Shown here in pieces: positions 1 to 5,803 of a DNA stretch of 6,757 bases; the first letter of the stretch is position 1; each line of letters begins with the position of its first letter. Under the pieces are notes generated by a model. That model was given only the letters and a program-made list of their open reading frames with translations. It searched no databases and had not been told where the DNA came from. A program made the position numbers and the translations under genes. Where the stretch lies: NCBI GenBank assembly GCA_020741375.1, contig DYZF01000217.1:1-6757 (forward strand), given 5' to 3'. The stretch comes from Tessaracoccus flavescens (GTDB lineage Bacteria > Actinomycetota > Actinomycetes > Propionibacteriales > Propionibacteriaceae).

Positions 1-1289
1 AGGGCGTCGGTGACGAACTCGATCAGCGACCGCCCAGACAGGAATGACGGCCGGAGGGTGGCGCCGTCGCCGTGATCGCTGCGCCACGGGCCGGGCGGCA
101 CCTGACGGGCGAGTTGGGCCTCGGCCTCGGGGTCGCGCAAGGGCGGTTCGTGGGCCTCGGGTTTGAGCAGAAGATCGTGCACCTCGTCGCCCAGCGCGTA
201 GCGGAACGCCCAGCGGATCGAGGCGATGTTCTCGCCGAAATCCACGCGACACACCAGCGTGGTGCGCGCGGGCTGGGGCACGTTGGCGTCGTCGGCGACG
301 CGGACGTCCAGCCGGCGCTTCATGTGGGGGAGGAAGCCGGAGGCGAAGAGTTGCAGGTCGCGGTCTGGGACCGTGACCGGGCCGGTGGTGAAAACGGCGT
401 GCTCGGCCTCGTCCAGCGGGCGGGTCAGCGGCGCCAGTACGAGTTGATCGTCGATCCGCAGCGCCACGCCGTGCCCCGGATTGCCCTGCAGCGATTTCGC
501 GGGCAGCTCATGCGCGACGCCGTCGATGACGACGGTGGGGGAGATCAGGGCGCCGCCGTCGGTGCGCGTCACCGCGACCGTTGGCGCCGCGGCCTCCCCA
601 CTCAGCACGATCGTCGGCAGTGCTCTCCCGGCCGCGTCGTCGCCCGGCACGAGCTGCACCCCGACGGCGACCGCCGCGGCCAGCGTGTGCCACGCGTCGG
701 GGCGGAGCGCGTCGAAGTTGAGCAGGTCGGGGACGAAGCCGTTGCCGGCGGATCGGCGGGCGTCGAGCAGGTTGAGCAGCGCCTGCCGGTGCGTCGCTTG
801 GAACTGGGCGGTGGCGCGCTGGACGTGGCCCCACGTTGCGCCGGCCTTCAGCCAAGTGCCGCGGGCGCCGAGCTGAACCGGGCGCAGCGCCAGACCCGTT
901 GCGCCCTGCTCCACCTGGAGGGCCAGCGGGGTGGACCCGGAGCGCTGGCCGACGTCGCCGGAGGGCAGCAGCTTCGTGAGCGTGCGCCGCCACTTCGACG
1001 ACGTGCCCTCCTCCGGCGCGTCGCGCAGCAACAGCGCCAGCGCCACGACGTGCCGACAGCCGGGACCGTCGGGACACGTGCAGTGGGTTGAATCTTCCGA
1101 GAGGGAGGCGACGAACACACGCATGCCGTTGTCGCGGACGGGAGCCGAGATTGCGCCGTCGCTCACCTGCACGTCGCCCACGCGCCCGAGCGAGGCGATC
1201 TGCCGTCCGCGCGCGGCGGTGGCGGCACCGAATCGACGGTTGAGGTCGGCGTCGGTGAGGTCGCGGACCCAGCTCGGGGTGTTGCTCAT
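1..1289 (-). CDS. SWIM zinc-finger SNF2-type DEAD/DEAH helicase, N-terminal part (cut by window edge)
   Basis: Reading on the minus strand from the ATG at 1289-1287, the frame stays open to the window edge, giving about 429 codons and no stop. Near the N-terminus a SWIM zinc finger is visible: C70-x-C72, then C78-x-H80 (the CxCxnCxH pattern), expected to bind zinc and contact DNA or protein. It is followed by a long region with a Trp/Phe-rich FGENIASIRWAFRYALGDE stretch, resembling the helicase-associated region before the ATPase domain in actinobacterial SNF2-like proteins of about 1000 residues. The helicase motifs (Walker A, DEAH) would lie outside the window, so SNF2 identity is inferred from this architecture; SWIM is seen directly. 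Third codon positions are almost all G/C in this frame. The start has no clear Shine-Dalgarno but lies 10 nt after a TAGACT box, suggesting a very short leader. It is divergent from the redox cassette. Confidence 0.8.
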   Translation of the reverse strand, partial: MSNTPSWVRDLTDADLNRRFGAATAARGRQIASLGRVGDVQVSDGAISAPVRDNGMRVFVASLSEDSTHCTCPDGPGCRHVVALALLLRDAPEEGTSSKWRRTLTKLLPSGDVGQRSGSTPLALQVEQGATGLALRPVQLGARGTWLKAGATWGHVQRATAQFQATHRQALLNLLDARRSAGNGFVPDLLNFDALRPDAWHTLAAAVAVGVQLVPGDDAAGRALPTIVLSGEAAAPTVAVTRTDGGALISPTVVIDGVAHELPAKSLQGNPGHGVALRIDDQLVLAPLTRPLDEAEHAVFTTGPVTVPDRDLQLFASGFLPHMKRRLDVRVADDANVPQPARTTLVCRVDFGENIASIRWAFRYALGDEVHDLLLKPEAHEPPLRDPEAEAQLARQVPPGPWRSDHGDGATLRPSFLSGRSLIEFVTDA

Positions 1290-1292
1290 TGC

Positions 1293-1314
1293 CCAAGGGA
1301 GTCTAGTCCTTTGG
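1293..1314. promoter_or_regulatory. Imperfect 22-bp dyad between divergent genes, candidate operator
   Basis: The left arm CCAAGGGA (1293-1300) and right arm TCCTTTGG (1307-1314) are inverted copies matching at 7 of 8 positions, separated by GTCTAG. The dyad covers the -10 box of the minus-strand helicase promoter and the region where the -35 of the plus-strand cassette promoter should lie, so a bound regulator could affect both. Operator function is inference; only the symmetry and position are seen. Confidence 0.35.
1300..1305 (-). promoter_or_regulatory. -10 box (TAGACT) of the helicase gene
   Basis: On the minus strand TAGACT matches the actinobacterial TANNNT -10 consensus and ends 10 nt before the ATG at 1289, so the transcript would have a leader of only a few nucleotides. 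No convincing -35 is seen, which is common for actinobacterial housekeeping promoters. Confidence 0.4.
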
Positions 1315-1330
1315 CTAGCACCAAGACGCG

Positions 1331-1336
1331 TAGACT
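1331..1336 (+). promoter_or_regulatory. -10 box (TAGACT) for the NuoB/C/I-like cassette, leaderless start
   Basis: TAGACT ends 6 nt before the ATG at 1343. Transcription would therefore begin at or next to the start codon, giving a leaderless mRNA. This fits the lack of a Shine-Dalgarno sequence before 1343, while the two following genes have AGGAGG sites. A weak -35 candidate, CTTTGG at 1309-1314, sits 16 nt upstream inside the dyad. Confidence 0.45.
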
Positions 1337-1342
1337 GCCGCC

Positions 1343-1741
1343 ATGCTGGCTGCCCGTGACTGGTTTGGCGACGCGTCCGTGTTCGTCGTCGATGTCCCGT
1401 TGGCGTGCTGCGCGCTCGAAACCCAAACCGCTGCTCAGGGGCGATTCGCCGTCGATGCCGCCGCGATTCCGGAGGGGGCCAAGACGGTGGTCGCGCTGTC
1501 GGGCACCATCACCGAACCGGTCGTCCCGGCCATCCGCCACGTGCTGGATCAGGTTCCCGGGGCGACGGTGGTCGCGTTCGGCGCCTGCGCCTGCATCGGC
1601 GGCCCGTACTGGGATTCGTACTCAGTGGTCAAAGGCGCGGGTGACGTGGTCCCGGTGGACCGGTTCATCGCCGGCTGCCCGCCGCCGCCGTCGGCCATCA
1701 ACGACTTCCTCGAGGAGGTGCGCAGTGGAGCAGTGGCGTGA
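1343..1741 (+). CDS. NuoB-like (PSST / hydrogenase small-subunit family) Fe-S protein
   Basis: This 132-residue protein belongs to the 20-kDa subunit family shared by complex I (NuoB) and group 4 [NiFe] hydrogenases. It would carry the terminal N2-type [4Fe-4S] cluster that passes electrons to the quinone or hydrogenase site. The tandem cysteines C22-C23 lie in LACCALE, C82 in FGACACIGG and C112 in AGCPPPP, so all four expected N2 ligands are present. The VVPVDRFIAGCPPPP region closely follows NuoB. At 132 residues it is shorter than canonical NuoB (about 160-200) and lacks most of the N-terminal extension. The start is supported by a TAGACT box 6 nt upstream and by the short, family-like lead into the CC motif. 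It is first in a cassette with NuoC-like and NuoI-like genes and overlaps the next gene by 17 nt. Family assignment is firm; whether it belongs to a dehydrogenase, a hydrogenase or a related complex is not determined. Confidence 0.85.
   Translation: MLAARDWFGDASVFVVDVPLACCALETQTAAQGRFAVDAAAIPEGAKTVVALSGTITEPVVPAIRHVLDQVPGATVVAFGACACIGGPYWDSYSVVKGAGDVVPVDRFIAGCPPPPSAINDFLEEVRSGAVA
1713..1718 (+). promoter_or_regulatory. Ribosome binding site AGGAGG fixing the NuoC-like start
   Basis: A perfect AGGAGG lies inside the end of the NuoB-like gene, 6 nt before the GTG at 1725. It marks that GTG as the start, although the reading frame is open further upstream. Confidence 0.75.
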
Positions 1742-2237
1742 ACGGGTGGAAGCCGCCGTCGCTGAGGGCTTCATCTTCCTCGACAACCTCACCGCCGTCG
1801 ACGAGGTGGGCGTCAGCGATCACATCCGCGTCGTCCTGTGGCTGGAGCGGCCATCCGACGGCGAACGCCGCGTCGTCGATGCCCTCACCCCGCGCGATCA
1901 GGCGCAGCTGCCCAGCATCGCGGACCTGTTTCCGGGGGCGGCGTGGCTGCAGCGTCAGGTGCATGACTTCTTCGGCGTCGAGTTCGACGGCGCTGACAAC
2001 CGTCCGCTGATCTACCACGGCGGCGGCGCCCCACTCCGCAAGGACGTGCTGCTCGCGGCGCGTCAAGAACAGCACTGGCCGGGAGCGTTGGAGCCGGGGG
2101 AGTCCGACGCGGCGCCGAGTAGGCGCAAGATCGTCCCGCCCGGGGTTCCAGACCCTGCGGTGTTGGCCGACCCTGAAGCGACGGCGGCGGAGATCGCGCT
2201 GTCGGCCACCGGCTCGCGCGTCAGGAGGGTGCGGTGA
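1725..2237 (+). CDS. NuoC-like (complex I 30-kDa subunit family) protein
   Basis: The product has 170 residues from the GTG at 1725. The frame is open further upstream, but the AGGAGG at 1713-1718 and the 17-nt overlap with the preceding gene select this start. The diagnostic region is around residues 63-105: PSIADLFPGAAWLQRQVHDFFGVEF, matching the family pattern LxxLFPxAxWxEREVxDxFGIxF, followed by PLRKD. NuoC proteins form part of the hydrophilic arm and scaffold the NuoB/NuoD interface; they carry no cofactor. Differences from canonical NuoC are Q78 where Glu is usual, and replacement of the GHPDLRRIL-type segment by a Gly-rich IYHGGGAPLRKD. It is not fused to a NuoD/HycE-type large subunit: no such domain or its cysteine motifs follow. 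A Pro/Ala-rich tail of about 50 residues completes it. It overlaps the next gene by 4 nt (GTGA). Confidence 0.8.
   Translation: MEQWRERVEAAVAEGFIFLDNLTAVDEVGVSDHIRVVLWLERPSDGERRVVDALTPRDQAQLPSIADLFPGAAWLQRQVHDFFGVEFDGADNRPLIYHGGGAPLRKDVLLAARQEQHWPGALEPGESDAAPSRRKIVPPGVPDPAVLADPEATAAEIALSATGSRVRRVR
2223..2228 (+). promoter_or_regulatory. Ribosome binding site AGGAGG for the NuoI-like gene
   Basis: AGGAGG lies 5 nt before the GTG at 2234, inside the tail of the NuoC-like gene. It fixes that GTG as the start and suggests coupled translation through the GTGA overlap. Confidence 0.75.
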
Positions 2238-2545
2238 TCCACGGTTCCATCGCGCTGATCGAGGACAAGTGCACCTCGTGCATGATCTGCGCCCGCGAAT
2301 GCCCGACGTGGTGCATCACGCTGACGTCGCATCAGGAACAGACGGTTCCCGCGCCTGGGGCCCGCCCGCGCACCCACAACGTGCTCGACACGTTCACCAT
2401 CGACTGGTCGCTGTGCATGTATTGCGGCGTGTGCATCGAGCAGTGCCCCACCGAGGCCCTCGTCTGGGATGGCGCGCACGTGCCATCGACGAGGCGCCTT
2501 GTAGACCTGCTGCATGATCGCGCCCAGCTCGGCGGCAATGGCTAG
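2234..2545 (+). CDS. NuoI-like 2x[4Fe-4S] ferredoxin-type subunit
   Basis: This 103-residue protein has two complete CxxCxxCxxxCP motifs: C13, C16, C19 and C23 (KCTSCMICARECP), and C61, C64, C67 and C71 (LCMYCGVCIEQCP). It should bind two [4Fe-4S] clusters equivalent to N6a/N6b and feed electrons to the NuoB-like N2 cluster. The roughly 37-residue spacer between motifs and the phrases ECPTWCI and CMYCGVCIEQCPTEAL resemble NuoI and actinobacterial energy-converting-hydrogenase-related ferredoxin subunits rather than free bacterial ferredoxins. It lacks the N-terminal membrane-associating helix of canonical NuoI. The start is GTG with AGGAGG 5 nt upstream, overlapping the NuoC-like stop by 4 nt. 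An additional C27 follows the first motif. Its 3' end overlaps the mannosyltransferase gene by 8 nt, implying one transcript. Confidence 0.85.
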   Translation: MIHGSIALIEDKCTSCMICARECPTWCITLTSHQEQTVPAPGARPRTHNVLDTFTIDWSLCMYCGVCIEQCPTEALVWDGAHVPSTRRLVDLLHDRAQLGGNG

Positions 2546-4028
2546 CCGATCGACGCGCGCTTGGGGGGAACTGCGGCTTGCCGCCTCCACCCGCGACGTC
2601 TGGCTGGGTTTCGTCGGCTCGTTCGGCATCCTGCTCGGGTCGCTCAGCCCGGCCTACCTGCCGCAGGCGTCGCCCATCTGGGACGTGCTGCGCTCCATCG
2701 GCCTCGACGGCCCCACCACCAAATGGGTGGGCACGATCGCCACCCTGCTCGGCCTCGGCCTGCTGCTCGAATCGTGGTTCCGGCTCCGCCCCTCCCGACG
2801 GCGCGGGCTCGGCCTGCCGCAGCTGCGCCACTGGGCCGTCCTGCTGATCATCTCCGCGCCGTTCCTGTTCGGGCCGCTGATCTTCTCGCACGACGCCTAC
2901 TCGTACGCGGCCCACGGGTGGCTGATCCACAACGGCCTCGACCCCTATCTCGTCGGGCCCGGAACGTTGCCCGGCTACTACGCCGATCAGGTGGCGTGGG
3001 TCTGGCGCAACACGACGGCGCCCTACGGCCCGTTGTCGCTGTGGATGAGCCACGGCATCGTCAACATCGCGGCCTTCGACCCGTACCTGTCCGCCGTCCT
3101 CATGCGCGTCCCCGCGTTGGTGGGCGTCGGCCTCATCGGCTACCTCGTGCCGCGGATCGCGCACCGGATGGGCGTGGATCCGTCCGCAGCCAGCTGGTTC
3201 GCCGTCCTCAACCCCATCCTCATCATCGATTTCATCGGCGGCGCCCACAACGACTCCCAGATGACCGGCCTCATGCTGCTGGGCATCTGGATCGCCATGC
3301 GCCACAAGAACTGGTGGGCCGCGGCGTTGGTCGTGGGCGTGGCGGCGGCCATCAAGCAACCCGCGTTCCTGGTCGCCGTCGCGCTGCCCTTCCTCGTCGT
3401 GCCGTGGACGTCGTGGCGTCCCCGGGCGGTCGCAGCCGCGGCGCTCAAGGCGCTGGTGTCGTTGGCCTTGTCAGTCGCCGTCTTCGCGGGCATCTCGGTG
3501 GCGTCCGGGCGAGGATTCGGGTGGATCAACGCCATCAACGTGCCAGGTCTCGTGGACACCGTCTCGCCGTTCACGGTGCTCGGCCACCTGCTGCAGTACC
3601 CGGTGAACTGGATGGGGCTTGATCCGGAGGGCCGCACCCTGATCAACCTGATGCAGGTGGTGGGCATGGTGGTCGCGGCCATCGGCATCGTCTACTTCGC
3701 GGTGAAGCACCTGGGCAAGCGGCCGCTGCACTTCGTCAGTTACTCATTCATGTGGTTCGCGCTGTGCGCGCCGGCCATCCACTCCTGGTACCTGTTGTGG
3801 GGTGCGGTGCTGCTGCCGACGACGAAGCCATCCACTCGTGCGCTGCGCCTGGCGATCGTCGCCACCGTCATCCTGCTGGGCTTCAACGCCATGAACTTCG
3901 GCATCCGCAATGGGCTATGGATGCTGGTGCTGCTGCTCTTCGGGGCGATCTATTGGACGATGCACACCCACGAGTTGAGTCAGCCGATGGACGAGGTGGA
4001 ACTCGAGCCCAACGCGTCGACGGCATAA
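2538..4028 (+). CDS. mptB: MptB-like polyprenol-phosphomannose-dependent alpha-1,6-mannosyltransferase
   Basis: This is a 496-residue polytopic membrane protein with about a dozen hydrophobic segments, of GT-C fold. Family members use polyprenyl-phosphate-mannose on the outer face of the membrane to build alpha-1,6-mannan for lipomannan/lipoarabinomannan-type glycolipids. The family's signature loop is clear: FSHDAYSYAAHG at residues 116-127, where H118-D119 includes the likely catalytic Asp, then GLDPYLVGP and, further on, TAPYGPLSLW (A161-L166 core). NPILIIDFIGGAHND is a second typical loop. The start is uncertain. ATG at 2538 overlaps the NuoI-like stop by 8 nt and gives a short N-terminus; ATG at 2514 would add eight residues; neither has a good ribosome site, so coupled translation is likely. 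The C-terminus is acidic and cytosolic. Its 3' end overlaps the opposing exonuclease gene by 49 bp. Co-location with complex I-like genes is odd. Substrate and acceptor are inferred from the family. Confidence 0.8.
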   Translation: MASRSTRAWGELRLAASTRDVWLGFVGSFGILLGSLSPAYLPQASPIWDVLRSIGLDGPTTKWVGTIATLLGLGLLLESWFRLRPSRRRGLGLPQLRHWAVLLIISAPFLFGPLIFSHDAYSYAAHGWLIHNGLDPYLVGPGTLPGYYADQVAWVWRNTTAPYGPLSLWMSHGIVNIAAFDPYLSAVLMRVPALVGVGLIGYLVPRIAHRMGVDPSAASWFAVLNPILIIDFIGGAHNDSQMTGLMLLGIWIAMRHKNWWAAALVVGVAAAIKQPAFLVAVALPFLVVPWTSWRPRAVAAAALKALVSLALSVAVFAGISVASGRGFGWINAINVPGLVDTVSPFTVLGHLLQYPVNWMGLDPEGRTLINLMQVVGMVVAAIGIVYFAVKHLGKRPLHFVSYSFMWFALCAPAIHSWYLLWGAVLLPTTKPSTRALRLAIVATVILLGFNAMNFGIRNGLWMLVLLLFGAIYWTMHTHELSQPMDEVELEPNASTA

Positions 4029-4906
4029 TCCGCCACGACGGGGGAGTGGTCGCTGACGCGGCCCTCGTAGGTGGCTTCCCGGCCCACCCAGGCGCGGGTC
4101 GCGGCCTTGGCAAGCGCCGGGGACGCGAGATGGTAATCGATGCGCCACCCGGCGTCGTTGGCCCATGCCTGCCCCCGCCATGACCACCACGAGTAGGGCC
4201 CCTCGACGGTGGGGTGCAGCCGGCGGACGACGTCGAGCAGGCTGCGGGAACCGAGGATGGAATCGAACCAGGCCCGCTCCTCGGGCAGGAAGCCCTCGGA
4301 CTTCTGATTGGTCTTCCAGTTGCGCAGGTCCTGCTTGGTGTGGGCGATGTTGAAATCACCCATGACGAGGAACTCGCGTCCGGCGGCAGCGGCCTCGCGG
4401 CGGGACGCGGTGAGGTGGCGCGCCAGGCCCTTGAGGAAGCGCATCTTGCGCTGGTATTTGCCCTCGGAATCCGGCTCGTAAGGCCATGCCGCGCCCTTGG
4501 GGAGGTAGAGGGAGGCGACGCGCAGAGGCGCGTCGGCCAGATCGGCCTCCACATAGCGACCCTCGTCGGAGAAGCCGCCCAATTCCCGGTTCACGATCCG
4601 TTCGGCGGGCGCGAGGGCAGGGCTCTCGCCCGGCCCGAAGCTGAGGACTTCGTCGGTGAGCGACCGCACGCGCACCGGGGCCTCGCGGGTCAGCAGTGCG
4701 ACGCCGTTGCGGCCGGCGAGCTTCCCCTCGTCGAGTGTGACGTGGTAGCCCTCGAACGCGTCGAGGGGGAGGTCTGCCACGCGGCAGCGCACCTCCTGCA
4801 GCGCGATCACGTCGGCGTTGGTGGCGTCCCAGAACTCGCGGAATCCGCGGCGAAGCGCGGCGCGGATGCCGTTGACGTTGTGGGTTCCGATGCGCAACGT
4901 GGTCAT
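3980..4906 (-). CDS. xthA: Exodeoxyribonuclease III (AP endonuclease, EEP family)
   Basis: This 308-residue cytosolic enzyme of the endonuclease/exonuclease/phosphatase fold cuts DNA 5' of abasic sites and removes 3' blocking groups in base excision repair. The visible active-site elements, in order, are: THNVNGIRAA near the N-terminus (N10/N12), LQEVRC with the metal ligand E38, SLYLPKG, MGDFNIAHTKQDL with D184 and N186, WRIDYHLAS with D257, and SDHSPV with D286-H287. The length is slightly above the E. coli enzyme (about 268), as in other actinobacteria. The frame continues 28 codons upstream of the chosen ATG, but that extension is not family-like; MTTLRIGTHNVNG is the expected N-terminus, and a TAGCAT box ends 8 nt before this ATG. 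The 3' end runs 49 bp into the convergent mannosyltransferase gene. Confidence 0.93.
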   Translation of the reverse strand: MTTLRIGTHNVNGIRAALRRGFREFWDATNADVIALQEVRCRVADLPLDAFEGYHVTLDEGKLAGRNGVALLTREAPVRVRSLTDEVLSFGPGESPALAPAERIVNRELGGFSDEGRYVEADLADAPLRVASLYLPKGAAWPYEPDSEGKYQRKMRFLKGLARHLTASRREAAAAGREFLVMGDFNIAHTKQDLRNWKTNQKSEGFLPEERAWFDSILGSRSLLDVVRRLHPTVEGPYSWWSWRGQAWANDAGWRIDYHLASPALAKAATRAWVGREATYEGRVSDHSPVVADYAVDALGSSSTSSIG

Positions 4907-4914
4907 GGCGCTCG

Positions 4915-4941
4915 ATGCTATCGGGTGCCGCTGACGATCAA
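4915..4941 (-). promoter_or_regulatory. Promoter of xthA, probably leaderless
   Basis: On the minus strand TTGATC (4941-4936) is followed after 15 nt by TAGCAT (4920-4915), whose end is 8 nt before the ATG at 4906. The -10 matches TANNNT; the spacer is slightly short. No Shine-Dalgarno sequence precedes the ATG, which fits a leaderless or near-leaderless mRNA. Confidence 0.4.
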
Positions 4942-5120
4942 TGTTGGCGGCGCTGTGGGTGTGGGTTGCGCCGTCGTCCGCCTTCCTCATCGGCGGCCTC
5001 GTCGGGCTCGCGCTGTTCCTCGCGGTGGTGCTGCTCTCCCGGGGAACCCCGCGCGATCAGGTGGTCAACGGCACCTCTGGCGTCGCGGGCCAAGGTCGCT
5101 TGCCAGCCGGCCGTAGGTGA
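4941..5120 (+). CDS. Small single-span membrane protein, hypothetical (59 aa)
   Basis: I do not recognise this protein. ATG at 4941 opens 59 codons to TGA at 5118-5120; an in-frame TGA at 4932-4934 bounds it upstream. The predicted protein starts with a roughly 30-residue hydrophobic stretch (residues 2-32, with PSSAFLIGGLVGLALFLAVV at its core), then SRGTPRD and a basic Gly-rich tail ending AGRR. That layout is a single transmembrane helix with a short positively charged tail, probably cytosolic by the positive-inside rule. About 85-90% of third codon positions are G or C, much better than the opposite-strand frames over the same bases. It has no clear Shine-Dalgarno sequence and starts 34 nt from the divergent xthA start. 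It could instead be a chance frame, but the codon bias argues against that. Confidence 0.5.
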   Translation: MLAALWVWVAPSSAFLIGGLVGLALFLAVVLLSRGTPRDQVVNGTSGVAGQGRLPAGRR

Positions 5121-5246
5121 GTACGTCGACGCGTTCGCCGCAGCGAGAGTCGTCACATCCCCTTGCCGTGCCATGTCCGGGTCAGAACCGAACGCCTCCA
5201 CACATCGGCGGCGTCGCTGTCCCGGAGACGGCGCAGCGCGGGGGGC

Positions 5247-5738
5247 TCATCGGTAGTTGACGAACTGGACCGCGAAGTCGTAGTCAGCTTCCTTGATCAT
5301 CCGCTGCACCTCTTGGAGATCGTCGCGGCTCTTCGAGGAGATGCGCAGCTCTTCGCCCTGAATCTGGGTCTTGACGCCCTTGGGACCCTCGTCCCGGAGC
5401 ATCTTGGTGATCTTCTTCGCGTCCTCGGTCTTGATGCCCTGCTTCGTGGAGGCGGTGATCTTCCAGAGCTTGCCCGACTGGCGGGGGTCGCCGGCATCGA
5501 GTGCCTTGAGGCTGACGCCGCGCCGGATCAACTTCGACTGGAAGACGTCGAGAATGGCCTTGACCCGCTCCTCGGAGACGGCCTCCATCTCGATGTTCTC
5601 GCCCGACCAGGCGATCTTGGCGTCGGTGTTCTTGAAGTCGTAGCGCTGGCCGACTTCCTTGGCGGCCTGATTCAGCGCGTTGTCCACCTCTTGGCGGTCA
5701 ACCTTGCTGACGACGTCGAATGAGCTCTCGGATGCCAT
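5247..5738 (-). CDS. yajQ: YajQ-family nucleotide (cyclic di-GMP)-binding protein
   Basis: The product has 163 residues, the usual YajQ (DUF520) length. The sequence is recognisable throughout: [21 protein letters not shown] at the start, [12 protein letters not shown] near residues 31-42, then [47 protein letters not shown] and an FVNYR C-terminus. The family has two RRM/ferredoxin-like domains. In Xanthomonas and some other bacteria it binds cyclic di-GMP and acts with a transcription factor; in actinobacteria its role is not established, so c-di-GMP binding here is by family only. The frame extends 17 codons upstream, but the ATG at 5738 has a strong GGAGGAG site 6 nt before it and gives the family N-terminus. 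It is divergent from the DCC-family gene and convergent with the small membrane protein. Confidence 0.95.
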   Translation of the reverse strand: MASESSFDVVSKVDRQEVDNALNQAAKEVGQRYDFKNTDAKIAWSGENIEMEAVSEERVKAILDVFQSKLIRRGVSLKALDAGDPRQSGKLWKITASTKQGIKTEDAKKITKMLRDEGPKGVKTQIQGEELRISSKSRDDLQEVQRMIKEADYDFAVQFVNYR

Positions 5739-5744
5739 GAATCT

Positions 5745-5751
5745 CTCCTCC
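5745..5751 (-). promoter_or_regulatory. Ribosome binding site GGAGGAG of yajQ
   Basis: On the minus strand GGAGGAG sits 6 nt before the ATG at 5738. It decides between this start and the open upstream extension, and contrasts with the divergent neighbour, which has no such site. Confidence 0.8.
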
Positions 5752-5790
5752 GGTGTGATTGGGCCCCATTGTGCCAAACGGGCCCACACC
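5752..5790. repeat. Interrupted inverted repeat in the yajQ/DCC divergent promoter region
   Basis: GGTGTG (5752-5757) and GGGCCC (5761-5766) on the left are mirrored by GGGCCC (5780-5785) and CACACC (5785-5790) on the right; the left arm has an extra ATT. It spans the probable yajQ -10 (CACAAT, minus strand, 5773-5768) and the -35 of the DCC gene. It may be a regulator site or chance in GC-rich DNA. Confidence 0.25.
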
Positions 5791-5796
5791 TACACT
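5769..5796 (+). promoter_or_regulatory. Promoter of the DCC-family gene, leaderless
   Basis: TTGTGC (5769-5774) is followed after 16 nt by TACACT (5791-5796), a TANNNT -10 box. It ends 7 nt before the ATG at 5804, so the predicted transcription start is the A of the start codon. No Shine-Dalgarno sequence is present. Confidence 0.5.
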
Positions 5797-5803
5797 GGCG
5801 CTC

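Noticed and set aside
72..1091. Long plus-strand open frame of 339 codons
   Set aside because: It is antisense to the SWIM-finger helicase frame, is low-complexity (Arg/Gly/Ala/Val-rich), and shows no domain; high GC produces such shadow frames.
508..1296. Minus-strand open frame of 262 codons
   Set aside because: Overlaps the helicase gene in another frame with an Arg/Ala-rich composition; the alternative frame has a real SWIM motif and better codon bias.
2394..3359. Minus-strand frame of 321 codons and a plus-strand frame of 353 codons at 2561-3622
   Set aside because: Both are Arg/Pro/His/Asp-rich shadows of the mannosyltransferase gene, whose own frame shows transmembrane segments and family motifs.
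4214..5116. Plus-strand frame of 300 codons
   Set aside because: Antisense to xthA, with no recognisable domain; xthA has all catalytic motifs in the other frame.
4938..5201. Minus-strand frame of 87 codons
   Set aside because: Its second half is antisense to the small membrane-protein frame, with poor third-position bias and a charged low-complexity tail; I favour the plus-strand frame.
5163..5723. Plus-strand frame of 186 codons, Leu/Asp-rich
   Set aside because: Antisense shadow of yajQ, whose minus-strand sequence is unmistakable.
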